Assembly: GCF_014836935.1 (NCBI RefSeq) | Contig: NZ_JACSPW010000001.1 | Location: 496,001 to 560,000 of the forward strand | Length of the DNA: 64,000 nt | Direction of reading: 5' to 3' | Source: Solibacillus merdavium | GTDB lineage: Bacteria > Bacillota > Bacilli > Bacillales_A > Planococcaceae | In this document: piece by piece, positions 32,931 to 41,253 of the stretch | Layout: each line of letters opens with the position of its first letter | How positions within the stretch are numbered: position 1 is the first letter of the stretch | Translations under genes and position numbers: made by a program | Notes under the pieces: model-generated | Told to the model about the DNA's origin: nothing | The model's input: the letters and a program-made list of their open reading frames with translations, nothing else | The model's database searches: none

Positions 32931-33884
32931 TTACAGCAGTGTTTCCGTTTCATTACGATATGCGGGTACATAATCATGTAAAAACTTTGCGACTGTTTGT
33001 TCATAATCTCCTGGGTTTTCATTGAATGATTTCGCATGTTCTCCTTTGTCAAAAATTTTCATCATTTTTGGCTCGGGTTTTTGTTCAAATAGTTCTTTAG
33101 TCATTGACGAAGGAATGAAATCATCCGGTTCACTATGAATAAACAGAACAGGTCGTTCAATTTGCTTTACCGCATCAATGGGCATGATTTCTTTGACAGA
33201 ATAGCCATCGCGAATTCGCATGAAAAAGTCTGCAAAAGGAAGTGTATATTTTGCATCAATCGGCACGACACTTTCGAAAATTCGTTTTAATAGCTGGGGA
33301 AAGTTTGAAAAAGCGCAGTCCGAAATATAAAAGTCCGCATTATCAGCCAGAGTGCCGGCATAAAGTAATGTCGTGGCAGCACCCATTGATTCGCCATGAA
33401 TACCTAACAAAGCATCTTCTCCTGTAAGTTCCCGGACTTTATCGACTACAGCCTGTAAATCGAATTTTTCATAATGGCCATAACTCGTTGTTTTACCCTG
33501 TGACTCTCCATGGCGGCGGTGATCATAAACGACTGCGTTAAAGCCAAGACGTTCAAACATACGTGCATACCGCATTGAGTTGATTTTATTTTCAGTTACC
33601 CCATGGCAAATAATTACTGTATTATTCGTTTCCAACGGTTTCAGAAAGATGCCGCTAATTGTATAGCCATTTGGGGAATTAATCGTTAATATTTCTTTTG
33701 AACAGCCGTCATACCATGCTTCGTCAAAGCGTTTTGCTGTTATTTCACGCTCCCTAATAAACGCATCATCTTTTTTCTTAATATACATAATGCGATTCGT
33801 CATGAAGACACCTGTCACTGTAGTAGCGGCGGCCAGCAAAGTTGTTACGATACTACCTGATAATACTAATGTGCGTTTTTTCAT
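32931..33884 (-). CDS. Alpha/beta hydrolase, membrane-anchored
   Basis: 317 residues from ATG 33884 (AAGGAGTGATTTCC upstream; the in-frame GTG 9 nt earlier overlaps the site). Residues 7-27 form a signal anchor. Nucleophile Ser is in GIHGESMGAA (about 154-163), with oxyanion strand VIICHGVTEN (about 88-97), acid in HSEPDDFIP (about 252) and His in KGEHAKSF (about 283). It resembles YqkD-type serine hydrolases of Bacillus; substrate unknown. Confidence 0.82.
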   Translation of the reverse strand: MKKRTLVLSGSIVTTLLAAATTVTGVFMTNRIMYIKKKDDAFIREREITAKRFDEAWYDGCSKEILTINSPNGYTISGIFLKPLETNNTVIICHGVTENKINSMRYARMFERLGFNAVVYDHRRHGESQGKTTSYGHYEKFDLQAVVDKVRELTGEDALLGIHGESMGAATTLLYAGTLADNADFYISDCAFSNFPQLLKRIFESVVPIDAKYTLPFADFFMRIRDGYSVKEIMPIDAVKQIERPVLFIHSEPDDFIPSSMTKELFEQKPEPKMMKIFDKGEHAKSFNENPGDYEQTVAKFLHDYVPAYRNETETLL

Positions 33885-33990
33885 GGAAATCACTCCTTAT
33901 TTAATTTAATATTCAATGAATTTTTAGGATAAATCAAATATTATGTAGGAAATTGGCGGTAGAATATTTTGTGTGAAAAGTAAGGAATAT

Positions 33991-34019
33991 TTGATAAAAT
34001 TTTGTTAAGCAACTATATA
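33991..34019 (+). promoter_or_regulatory. Sigma-A promoter of the thiolase gene
   Basis: TTGATA (33991-33996), 17-bp spacer, TATATA (34014-34019), 43 nt before the start. One of the clearest -35/-10 pairs in the window. Confidence 0.75.
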
Positions 34020-34062
34020 TATTGCCTACAAAGGGATTCACATCAAAAAGGGGGATTTTTTC

Positions 34063-35241
34063 ATGACAGAAGTAGTAATTGTAAGTGCAGTCCGTACACC
34101 GATAGGGGCTTTTCAAGGGACATTGAAAGATATTTCGGCTCCAGTATTGGGGAGTATCGTAATAAAAGAAGCATTAAATCGTATACAGTTGGATCCAACG
34201 ACTATTGATGAAGTAATTATGGGGAATGTACTTGCAGCAGGTTTAGGTCAAAATCCAGCAAGACAGGCAAGCATTGCAGCGGGTGTTCCTCATACAGTTC
34301 CTGCCATGACTATTAATAAAGTATGCGGTTCTGGGTTAAAGGCGGTTCATTTAGCAGCCCAGGCAATTATTGCTGGAGATGCAGAAGTTATTGTTGCAGG
34401 GGGCTTTGAAAATATGAGTCAAGCACCTTATATTATGCAAAATGCGCGGGAAGGTTTCCGTATGGGCGATCAAAAAATTATCGATACACTCATAAAAGAT
34501 GGGTTATGGTGTGCTTTTAATGATTACCATATGGGTGTAACGGCGGAAAATCTATGCGATCAGTATGGTATTACTAGGGAAGAACAAGATGAATTCTCGG
34601 CTCGCTCACAAGCTCGTGCATCAGAGGCTATCGAGAAAAATAGATTTGTAGAAGAAATTGTTCCTGTCGAAATCCCTCAACGGAAAGGGGAACCAATCGT
34701 TTTTGCACAGGATGAATATGTAAAGCATGGCACGACTACGGAAAAATTGAATGGATTGCGCCCGGCCTTCAAAAAGGAAGGCTCTGTAACAGCCGGCAAC
34801 GCTTCAGGTATTAACGACGGGGCAGCAGCAGTTGTTGTAATGTCGAAACAGCGCGCTTTCGAATTAGGGCTTAAACCAATGGCTACGATTGTTGCAAATG
34901 CGAGTGCAGGGGTAGACCCCGCCATTATGGGGGTAGGGCCTGTATCAGCTGTAAAAAAAGCATTAGCAAAGGCAAATGTAACATTAGATAAAATGGACCT
35001 GATTGAAGCGAATGAAGCATTTGCTGCCCAGGCAATTGCAGTTGATCGCGAATTAGCGTTCAATCATGATAAACTAAACGTAAACGGTGGGGCAATTGCA
35101 CTTGGACATCCGATTGGTGCGAGCGGCGCACGTATTTTAGTAACATTGCTCCACGAAATGCAAAAGCAAGATGCAGAATTTGGTCTTGCTACATTATGTA
35201 TCGGTGGCGGGCAAGGGGTAGCCACTATCGTACAGCGCTAA
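34063..35241 (+). CDS. Acetyl-CoA C-acetyltransferase (thiolase)
   Basis: 392 residues, typical biosynthetic thiolase length. Acyl-binding Cys in [10 protein letters not shown] (about 88), His in [16 protein letters not shown] (about 348) and second Cys in TLCIGGGQG (about 378) are all present. It condenses two acetyl-CoA to acetoacetyl-CoA or the reverse. It is monocistronic here, so the pathway (butanoate, mevalonate-independent acetoacetate, fatty acid degradation) cannot be told from context; relatives are named thlA, atoB, mmgA or yhfS. Confidence 0.92.
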   Translation: MTEVVIVSAVRTPIGAFQGTLKDISAPVLGSIVIKEALNRIQLDPTTIDEVIMGNVLAAGLGQNPARQASIAAGVPHTVPAMTINKVCGSGLKAVHLAAQAIIAGDAEVIVAGGFENMSQAPYIMQNAREGFRMGDQKIIDTLIKDGLWCAFNDYHMGVTAENLCDQYGITREEQDEFSARSQARASEAIEKNRFVEEIVPVEIPQRKGEPIVFAQDEYVKHGTTTEKLNGLRPAFKKEGSVTAGNASGINDGAAAVVVMSKQRAFELGLKPMATIVANASAGVDPAIMGVGPVSAVKKALAKANVTLDKMDLIEANEAFAAQAIAVDRELAFNHDKLNVNGGAIALGHPIGASGARILVTLLHEMQKQDAEFGLATLCIGGGQGVATIVQR

Positions 35242-35363
35242 ACGGTGGGGTTCAGAAACGCACTGAAAGGGATGAATGCAGACTACATGCAATGTTCAGT
35301 ATAAAGCCGAATCAGGATGCAATTACCCAAATCGTAATGGATTATATATAGAAGGTGAAAATT

Positions 35364-35621
35364 ATGGCAAAAAAGAAACAACAAAGAAGTACAAATGAAG
35401 AATTTAATGTCCCAAAAGAAAAACCGGCAACTTTAGCCGATCAGCTTGGTGGAGACGTGTTGGCCAAATTAAAGGCAGCAAAGCAGGATATGGTTGCCGA
35501 TGAAAAAGCAAAAGAAGAAGAGCGTATAGCTAAAGCCGCTTTCGAACGGAAACAACGTGAGAAAAACATGAGCTTTGAAGAACTATTAAATCAATACGGG
35601 GATCAAGGTTCCAAATTTTAA
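35364..35621 (+). CDS. YqkE-like protein (DUF3886)
   Basis: 85 residues from ATG 35364 preceded by AGAAGGTG; an in-frame GTG 9 nt earlier overlaps that site. Highly charged, helical, with MSFEELLNQYGDQGSKF at the end, the signature of DUF3886/YqkE. It lies next to the yqkF-like and nudF genes as in B. subtilis. Function unknown. Confidence 0.85.
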   Translation: MAKKKQQRSTNEEFNVPKEKPATLADQLGGDVLAKLKAAKQDMVADEKAKEEERIAKAAFERKQREKNMSFEELLNQYGDQGSKF

Positions 35622-35624
35622 GCA

Positions 35625-35664
35625 AAAAGCTAGTGCAACGTAAAGATTGCGCTAGCTTTTTTTT
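35625..35664. terminator. Bidirectional terminator
   Basis: AAAAGCTAGTGCAA (35625-35638) pairs with TTGCGCTAGCTTTT (35647-35660), one G-U, followed by T8. The distal arm overlaps the end of the convergent vanZ-like gene. Confidence 0.9.
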
Positions 35665-36122
35665 AATACTGCCTGTCCAATTTTTGTTAGTATTAGCAAT
35701 GTGATTGCACCACAAGCATCGATTACTACATCTTCTATAAGCCCCCTGCGCCCAGGAATCATACTTTGACGATACTCATCCAGGGATGCAATTACAGTTA
35801 CTGTGAAAAAAGCAAGTACAGTAGGGAATTTCCATTTCAGCCTACTATAGAAAATATAAAAGATGACCGCGAGTAATCCATAGCCCAAAAAATGGACACC
35901 TTTTCTGAACAGGAATTCCAAAAACTTATAGTAGCCTTCAGATTCAACCGATATTATTTTCCCCCAATAAGGAATTTGGAATTGACTTAAAAAGTCTTCA
36001 AAAGGTTTATCCTCTAAAACTTCTTTTAATAAGGGAATTATCGTTTGCTGTTCATACCTCATATTGGACATGACTGCAACAATGATAAGACCAATTATTA
36101 CGAATGATATAGCTTTTTTCAT
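35652..36122 (-). CDS. VanZ family membrane protein
   Basis: 156 residues with about four membrane helices. VanZ signatures are FRKGVHFLGYGLLAV (about 72-86) and SLDEYRQSMIPGRRGLIEDVVID (about 114-136). Some family members raise glycopeptide resistance, but most have no known role. Overlaps the aldo/keto reductase gene by 4 nt, so probably co-translated with it. Confidence 0.85.
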   Translation of the reverse strand: MKKAISFVIIGLIIVAVMSNMRYEQQTIIPLLKEVLEDKPFEDFLSQFQIPYWGKIISVESEGYYKFLEFLFRKGVHFLGYGLLAVIFYIFYSRLKWKFPTVLAFFTVTVIASLDEYRQSMIPGRRGLIEDVVIDACGAITLLILTKIGQAVLKKS

Positions 36123-37009
36123 CGATGCTCTGTATACCGTTCAGTTTTCGTCCAATTATGGATGTCAGTAATATTGTGCAATGTTTGAGCTTTTTCGTAG
36201 GCATCCAGATTTTGTTCCAACTGTGTGATTGTATGTGCACCAATCACTGTAGAGGCAATCGTATGATATTGCAGATTGAATGCAAGCGCAGCAGCATGGA
36301 CATCGCTGTACTGTTGTTCAATTTTCTGTAAAATTTCCTCGGCAGTAGATTCCTCATAGCCCATATATGAACCCAATCGTTGGCGCCATTCATTAGTAAG
36401 TAGTCCTTTTGCAATGGAGCCACGTGTAACGACTGATGCGTCCGTCTTTTCAATTACCTCAAAAAACTCACTTGCTCGTTCATCAAAAATATTAAACTGC
36501 ATCATATTGCTGACAGCGTTACTTTTTTGTAGAAAAGGAACGAATACATTCGGTCGAATAGAAGAGATACCGTATTCACGAATCAGTCCTTCTTTTTTTA
36601 AGCTTTCAAATGTGTCGATTACTTCTTCCAAATTGTCATCAGTTGTTCCGCCATGCAGCTGGTATAAATCCAAATAATCCGTTTGTAAACGACGCAAACT
36701 ATCACGAATAGCCGCATTAATATAGTCTGGAGAAGCATCCCATTTCCAGCCGTCTTTTCCTTCCTCCCAACGATTACCTACTTTCGAAGCTAAATAAATA
36801 TGTTGTCGATGCTTCTTCAATGCTATTCCGACATTTTTTTCATTTTCTCCACGATCATATAAATCTGCTGTATCAAAGTAATTGATGCCTGCATCTATAG
36901 CAGCGTATATTATTTCTTTTGCTTCTGATAGATTCAGAGGCAATGACATACAGCCTAAACTCAATTCCGAGATATGCAGATCGCTCGTACCTAATTGTCT
37001 TTTTTTCAT
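36119..37009 (-). CDS. Aldo/keto reductase (YqkF-like)
   Basis: 296 residues of the AKR TIM barrel. Catalytic tetrad: Asp in YFDTADLYDRGENE (about 44), Tyr (about 52), Lys in LASKVG (about 75) and His in YQLHGG (about 119). The C-terminus TIASTVIGAHTITQLEQNLDA binds the NADP phosphate. It equals yqkF by position, beside yqkE and nudF. Substrate unknown. It is divergent from nudF. Confidence 0.9.
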   Translation of the reverse strand: MKKRQLGTSDLHISELSLGCMSLPLNLSEAKEIIYAAIDAGINYFDTADLYDRGENEKNVGIALKKHRQHIYLASKVGNRWEEGKDGWKWDASPDYINAAIRDSLRRLQTDYLDLYQLHGGTTDDNLEEVIDTFESLKKEGLIREYGISSIRPNVFVPFLQKSNAVSNMMQFNIFDERASEFFEVIEKTDASVVTRGSIAKGLLTNEWRQRLGSYMGYEESTAEEILQKIEQQYSDVHAAALAFNLQYHTIASTVIGAHTITQLEQNLDAYEKAQTLHNITDIHNWTKTERYTEHR

Positions 37010-37097
37010 AAATTATCCCTCCAACATTCGATATTTTAGAAAAGCTCTTACTAATGGTACAATGAATGGAAGTAAGAGAACAAGTGGAGGCGTAGTC

Positions 37098-37649
37098 ATG
37101 AAAAAATTTGAAGAAAAAACGATCCATTCTGAATCTATTTTTAAAGGAAAAGTAATCTCACTGAAAGTTGATGATGTTAAGCTCCCGAATGGAGAAACGG
37201 GAAAGCGCGAAATTATTAATCATCCCGGTGCTGTTGCTGTAATAGCTATTACAGAAAACAATAAAATTCTGTTTGTTGAGCAATACCGCAAAGCTCTGGA
37301 GCGTTCAATTGTAGAAATTCCCGCAGGCAAGATGGAAAAAGGTGAGGAGCCAATTGTGACAGCGCGCAGGGAATTGGAGGAAGAAACAGGTTATACGTCA
37401 GAGGATTTGAAATTTGTTCAAGCCTTTGCAACTTCACCTGGGTTTGCAGATGAAGTTATCCATATCTATGTTGCGGAAAAGTTAAAAAAATTGGACATTC
37501 CCGTGGACTTAGATGAAGATGAGTTTGTAGACCTAATGGAACTATCATTGGAAGAAGCTGAAGCTATGGTTGCTGATGGAAGAATATTCGATGCGAAAAC
37601 TGCTTTTGCAGTTTTATGGGTGAAAATGAAAATGAATTTAAAACAGTAA
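37098..37649 (+). CDS. nudF: ADP-ribose pyrophosphatase (Nudix)
   Basis: 183 residues from ATG 37098, preceded by GTGGAGG. The Nudix box G-x5-E-x7-REUxEExGU is visible from GKMEKGEEP to RRELEEETGY (about 74-97), and the ADP-ribose-type Pro/Glu downstream is in SPGFADEVIHIY (about 113-124). It hydrolyses ADP-ribose to AMP and ribose-5-P. The much longer open frame upstream is non-coding overlap with the divergent gene. Confidence 0.93.
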   Translation: MKKFEEKTIHSESIFKGKVISLKVDDVKLPNGETGKREIINHPGAVAVIAITENNKILFVEQYRKALERSIVEIPAGKMEKGEEPIVTARRELEEETGYTSEDLKFVQAFATSPGFADEVIHIYVAEKLKKLDIPVDLDEDEFVDLMELSLEEAEAMVADGRIFDAKTAFAVLWVKMKMNLKQ

Positions 37650-37707
37650 ATGTTTACGCATAAGGACAATTTATGTGCATAAGTTGTATGGACAAGGAGG
37701 CGTCCAA

Positions 37708-38217
37708 ATGCGTAAATATTTATATATTCAATATACATCTATGATAGTCATATGTTTTATTTGTGGTGTAGCATGTTATCAATTGTTTCAAATTGAGCAA
37801 GTACAGCAAATTATTAAATATAGTGATCGAAGACTACTTAATTTGGAAAAACCGGAACTGCTTTGGAGTGTTGTTCCTTTCCTAGTTTCTTTAATTATAG
37901 TATTATTCTTTTCGACACATAAATATTTACCACGACTAGCCCTAGTTTTTATTTCTATAAAAGTCACTTTCCTAGGGTTTAGTTCGGTTTATTTACTTGT
38001 GCAGCATCAATCTATAAAATTGTATGCATTTTGGTGGTTTCCGTTCCAATTGATCTATTGTGTACTATTGATCGCTCTCTATCAAATTACGAATAACAAT
38101 AGTGGTAGACGAGCTTTGAAAAATGTAATGCCTTGGAAAAAAGTAATATTTCTGTTAATAATGATGGTAGTTTTTTTCGGACTTGAAAATATAGCAATTA
38201 CTTATTTATTTAAATAA
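37708..38217 (+). CDS. Membrane protein in the spoIIM position, divergent SpoIIM-like
   Basis: 169 residues from ATG 37708, preceded by ACAAGGAGGCG. Five hydrophobic helices (about 7-26, 52-70, 78-97, 111-131, 149-168). Its second half (KVTFLGFSSVYLLV... WWFPFQLIYCVLLIALY) follows the SpoIIM pattern K..vvGFtvgfLv...lPQNLLlvPay, and the place between nudF and fur is that of B. subtilis spoIIM. It is shorter than SpoIIM (about 214) and the N-terminus is not recognisable. SpoIIM acts with SpoIID and SpoIIP in engulfment; the assignment here is inference. Confidence 0.5.
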   Translation: MRKYLYIQYTSMIVICFICGVACYQLFQIEQVQQIIKYSDRRLLNLEKPELLWSVVPFLVSLIIVLFFSTHKYLPRLALVFISIKVTFLGFSSVYLLVQHQSIKLYAFWWFPFQLIYCVLLIALYQITNNNSGRRALKNVMPWKKVIFLLIMMVVFFGLENIAITYLFK

Positions 38218-38225
38218 TCATTGTC

Positions 38226-38255
38226 TTGTAATGAGTTTTACTCATTTGGTATAAT
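38226..38255 (+). promoter_or_regulatory. Promoter of fur with palindrome in the spacer
   Basis: TTGTAA (38226-38231), 18-bp spacer, TATAAT (38250-38255) with a TGG extension. The spacer holds ATGAGT-TTT-ACTCAT (38231-38245), a perfect 6-bp inverted repeat that could be an operator. It is not a consensus Fur or PerR box. Confidence 0.6.
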
Positions 38256-38281
38256 GAAAAGAGTTTAGGAGGGCGTCACAT

Positions 38282-38746
38282 ATGGAGAGCCGTATTGATA
38301 GAATTAAAAAGCAACTGCATAGTGCGAGCTATAAGCTGACGCCACAGCGAGAAGCAACAGTAGCGGTATTACTTGAGCATGAGGAAGATCATTTAAGTGC
38401 CGAGGATGTTTACTTATTAGTAAAAGATAAAGCACCTGAGATTGGACTGGCTACTGTATATCGTACACTTGAGCTTTTGACCGAGCTGAAAATTGTCGAT
38501 AAAATTAATTTTGGTGACGGGGTGTCTCGTTATGATTTACGTCAAGAGGGCGCAAAGCATTTCCACCATCATTTAGTTTGTATCGAGTGTGGCGCAGTAG
38601 ATGAAATTCAAGAAGATTTATTGGAAGATGTAGAAGAAATTGTGGAGAAACGTTGGAACTTTATAATTAAAGATCACCGCCTGACATTCCATGGCATCTG
38701 CTGGCGTTGTCATGATCATGATAACTCTGGAGACAGCAATGCATAA
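38282..38746 (+). CDS. fur: Ferric uptake regulator
   Basis: 154 residues, nearly continuous with B. subtilis Fur in pattern: RIDRIKKQLHSASYKLTPQREA at the start, winged helix with LATVYRTLELLTEL (about 58-71), HHHLVCIECG (about 94-103) for metal and structural zinc, and a second CxxC in CWRCHD near the end. TTAGGAGGG precedes the ATG. It represses iron uptake when iron-loaded. Followed by its own terminator. Confidence 0.96.
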   Translation: MESRIDRIKKQLHSASYKLTPQREATVAVLLEHEEDHLSAEDVYLLVKDKAPEIGLATVYRTLELLTELKIVDKINFGDGVSRYDLRQEGAKHFHHHLVCIECGAVDEIQEDLLEDVEEIVEKRWNFIIKDHRLTFHGICWRCHDHDNSGDSNA

Positions 38747-38762
38747 TCTATAATCAAAAAAG

Positions 38763-38793
38763 AAGAACAGCGCAAGTGGCTGTTCTTTTTTTG
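38763..38793 (+). terminator. Terminator of fur
   Basis: AAGAACAG (38763-38770) pairs with CTGTTCTT (38780-38787), followed by T7. Confidence 0.85.
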
Positions 38794-38813
38794 TTTTCTT
38801 ATAGAACATAAAA

Positions 38814-38841
38814 GAGACGATTAGGATTTCCTAATCGTCTC
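38814..38841 (-). terminator. Terminator of the yflT-like gene
   Basis: A perfect 13-bp inverted repeat GAGACGATTAGGA (38814-38826) / complement (38829-38841) with a 2-nt centre; on the minus strand TTTT follows. Confidence 0.85.
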
Positions 38842-38858
38842 AAGTATTACTATTTAAA

Positions 38859-39203
38859 TTAAGTACGTGGATGATGTGCAATAATAAGGATTTTTCCTGC
38901 TTCTAAATCATCTTTAGCAGTAGCATGCTCATGTTCACCTATTCCTAAGTTAGACAGTTGATGATGAAGATCATCAGGCGTCATTTGGAAAAAGTTTTTA
39001 ATCGCTGCCAAAACCCCTTTATCATTTTTGGTTGTTTCCGCCGTTGCTCCGGCATCTACATTGAAAAATTCTGCGATATCTTCTGCACGCTTATTGCTAT
39101 TCGCAAAAATATGAATGTGATCACGATCATAGCCTTCTGCAACGAAAGATTCAATTACTGATTTAGCCTGTACACCATTTTCCACTGATTTTAAAATTGC
39201 CAT
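38859..39203 (-). CDS. yflT: General stress protein YflT-like
   Basis: 114 residues of the heat-induced stress protein YflT family: IESFVAEGYDRDHIHIFANSNKRAEDIAEFF (about 18-48) and an FFQMTPDDLHHQLSNLGI segment (about 71-88). Soluble, no catalytic motif seen. A sigma-B promoter lies 38 bp upstream, consistent with the general stress regulon. AAGGAGAG precedes the ATG. Confidence 0.85.
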   Translation of the reverse strand: MAILKSVENGVQAKSVIESFVAEGYDRDHIHIFANSNKRAEDIAEFFNVDAGATAETTKNDKGVLAAIKNFFQMTPDDLHHQLSNLGIGEHEHATAKDDLEAGKILIIAHHPRT

Positions 39204-39240
39204 TTACATACACTCTCCTTAACTTAAGAATAGTTATATG

Positions 39241-39266
39241 ATTCCCTAACATTAGTTAATTAAAAC
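39241..39266 (-). promoter_or_regulatory. Sigma-B promoter of the yflT-like gene
   Basis: On the minus strand GTTTTA (39266-39261), 14-bp spacer, GGGAAT (39246-39241), fitting GTTTaa-N12-15-GGGwAw. Confidence 0.75.
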
Positions 39267-39312
39267 TTTGGGAAAATACTAGTTCTTTTGGAGGGTTGTG
39301 AAGAAATATAGG

Positions 39313-40635
39313 TTACAGCACTGTTTCAATTAAATCATCTAGCATTTTTATCTCTAAAAATTGAATTTGATGTCCATCGATTTCCTGGATTTTAAATAGA
39401 TAATTTTCATAAATGAATGAATCCTCAATATTTAAATCTGGCATATTTGTAAAGTACCAGCCACCGATTGTATCGACGTTAGGACTTTCAATATTCAAGA
39501 ACAGCAACTTTGAAACGTCATCAAGTAATACTTTAGAATAGACTAAATAATGATTTTCGCCAATTTTACGAATATCCGGAATTTCATCGTCATCAAATTC
39601 ATCGCGAATTTCTCCGACTAACTCTTCCAGAATATCTTCTACAGTAATCATTCCGCTCGTTCCACCGTATTCATCCAATAATATCGCAATATGGATTCTT
39701 TTCTTTTGCATAATTTGCAATAAACTTTGAATAGGAGTGGTCTCGATCATATGGATTACGGGATTGATGAAGTCCTCAAGCTTAAATGTAGCGGGATTAA
39801 TTCGGTTATTCATCCCGAGTGTTAAAAAGTCTTTAATATTTAAAAAACCTAATATATTATCACGGTCGCCCTCATAGACTGGATAACGCGTATAGCGCTC
39901 TTCAGATACTTGAGTTAACACTTCTTCAAACGTAGCGGATATATCAAATCCAATAATATCCGTTCGCGGTACCATAATTTCACGTGCAATCTTATCGTCG
40001 AATTCAAATACATTGTTTACATATTTCAATTCATTCACGTTAATCTCGCCTGATTTATAACTTTCCGATAAAAGTAATCGTAATTCTTCTTCCGTATGTG
40101 ATAATTCATGTTCACTCGCTGGTTGCATACCGAACACTTTCAATAATAAACGTGCAGAACCATTTAATAGCCAGATTAAAGGGAACATTAGTTTATAGAA
40201 AAATTGAATAGGTTTCGCAAATGCCATAGTTACGGCCTCCGCTTTTTGGATAGCAATTGTTTTAGGTGCCAATTCACCAACTACAACGTGGAAAAACGTT
40301 GCCAAAAAGAAAGCTCCGCCTAATGTAAACCAGTGAATATAATCTGTACCAATTCCGATGGATTCGAATAGCGGGTGTAATATAAACTCAAAAGTAGATT
40401 CACCAACCATACCAATTCCTAATGCTGTTACGGTAATCCCCAGCTGGCAGGCAGATAAATATTCATCTAAATGTGTTGTTACATTTTTAGCTGAGAGTGA
40501 ACCAGATTTCCCTTCAGCAACGAGCTGATCAATACGTGATTGACGTACTTTTACGATAGCGAATTCAGTTGCTACGAAAAAGGCGGTTAAAGCGATTAAA
40601 ACCGAGAAAATTATTAAGTTAATGATTGTGGTCAA
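39313..40635 (-). CDS. CNNM/CBS-domain transporter-like protein (TlyC/CorC family)
   Basis: 440 residues: DUF21 membrane domain with four helices (about 4-195, including VTALGIGMVGESTFE and VVGELAPKTIAIQKAE), two CBS domains (about 210-335, MVPRTDIIGFDISATFEEVL and HIAILLDEYGGTSGMITVEDILEELVGEI) and a C-terminal CorC_HlyC domain (about 350-430). The family exports Mg2+ (MpfA) or affects ion balance; 'hemolysin' labels are historic. The start is TTG 40635 with an unusually distant Shine-Dalgarno, bridged by a hairpin (see 40633-40673). Probably in an operon with the MerR gene just upstream. Confidence 0.9.
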   Translation of the reverse strand: MTTIINLIIFSVLIALTAFFVATEFAIVKVRQSRIDQLVAEGKSGSLSAKNVTTHLDEYLSACQLGITVTALGIGMVGESTFEFILHPLFESIGIGTDYIHWFTLGGAFFLATFFHVVVGELAPKTIAIQKAEAVTMAFAKPIQFFYKLMFPLIWLLNGSARLLLKVFGMQPASEHELSHTEEELRLLLSESYKSGEINVNELKYVNNVFEFDDKIAREIMVPRTDIIGFDISATFEEVLTQVSEERYTRYPVYEGDRDNILGFLNIKDFLTLGMNNRINPATFKLEDFINPVIHMIETTPIQSLLQIMQKKRIHIAILLDEYGGTSGMITVEDILEELVGEIRDEFDDDEIPDIRKIGENHYLVYSKVLLDDVSKLLFLNIESPNVDTIGGWYFTNMPDLNIEDSFIYENYLFKIQEIDGHQIQFLEIKMLDDLIETVL

Positions 40636-40673
40636 ACGAGCGTTCTACTCACGAAGTAGAACGTTCACCTCCT
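40633..40673 (-). promoter_or_regulatory. Hairpin-bridged ribosome binding site
   Basis: On the minus strand AGGAGGTG (40673-40666) is 30 nt from the TTG start (40635-40633). Between them CGTTCTACT (40663-40655) pairs perfectly with AGTAGAACG (40649-40641), loop TCGTG. If folded, the site and start are 2 + 5 = 7 nt apart. An in-frame TAG four codons before the TTG rules out an earlier start. Confidence 0.65.
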
Positions 40674-41067
40674 AGTTATTTAAAATTAATAAAAGTGACT
40701 GCATGAGTGCTACACTTTCAGGCGAAACTTTTTTACGAAGCTTTTGTCGCTCCTTCTCATCTAAATGTTCCATTAATACTGTTACATCATGTTCGAGCTT
40801 GCGCATTTGTAAACGAATGTCTTGAATATCGATTTCTTCAGGCTCATTTTCTGTAGGAGCAATTAAACGATGGATTTCATCTAAACATTTACCTTGCTTT
40901 TTTTGCTCCTCAATCCAGTGGATGCGATTAATCATTTCTTTATCATAATAGCGATAATTGGATGCCGATCTCTCAACTTTTAAAAGGCCTAAATTTGTAT
41001 AATAATCAATTGTCCGTTTTGTTACCCCAGTAGCAGTGGCAAGCTCTCCAATTTTTAGTTTTTCGAT
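40672..41067 (-). CDS. MerR family transcriptional regulator with ATC start
   Basis: 131 residues when read from ATC 41067. The N-terminus IEKLKIGELATATGVTKRTI then DYYTNLGLLKVERSASNYRYY is a complete MerR helix-turn-helix and wing, followed by a coiled coil (about 85-115). No ATG, GTG or TTG occurs in frame between the upstream TAA (41076-41074) and an internal ATG at residue 45, which would delete the HTH. GAGGTGAT lies 8 nt before the ATC. Either ATC is used or the start codon has been lost. The stop overlaps the Shine-Dalgarno of the next gene. Confidence 0.7.
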   Translation of the reverse strand: MEKLKIGELATATGVTKRTIDYYTNLGLLKVERSASNYRYYDKEMINRIHWIEEQKKQGKCLDEIHRLIAPTENEPEEIDIQDIRLQMRKLEHDVTVLMEHLDEKERQKLRKKVSPESVALMQSLLLILNN

Positions 41068-41253
41068 CCCAAGTTATCACCTCAATCATAACGTTTTACT
41101 TTCAAGAATAACGCAGAAAGTACATTTTGTAAACATAATCCATATATAAACAGAAAAACAAATATTAGTAAAAATGTATGGAGGCGCAATTATATCGACT
41201 GTCTAAGTAAAATGGTAAAATGAGTTTATATAATGCTAGAGGGGCGATTTTTT

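Noticed and set aside
34677-35063. 128-codon antisense frame across the thiolase gene
   Set aside because: It has no ribosome binding site, its composition mirrors the sense codons, and the sense gene has intact catalytic motifs.
36882-37097. N-terminal extension of nudF
   Set aside because: The frame is open but it runs through the divergent aldo/keto reductase start; ATG 37098 has GTGGAGG and gives the standard family length.
40636-40671. Terminator between the MerR gene and the CNNM gene
   Set aside because: The hairpin has no T run on the minus strand and lies between a Shine-Dalgarno and its start codon, so a role in translation fits better.
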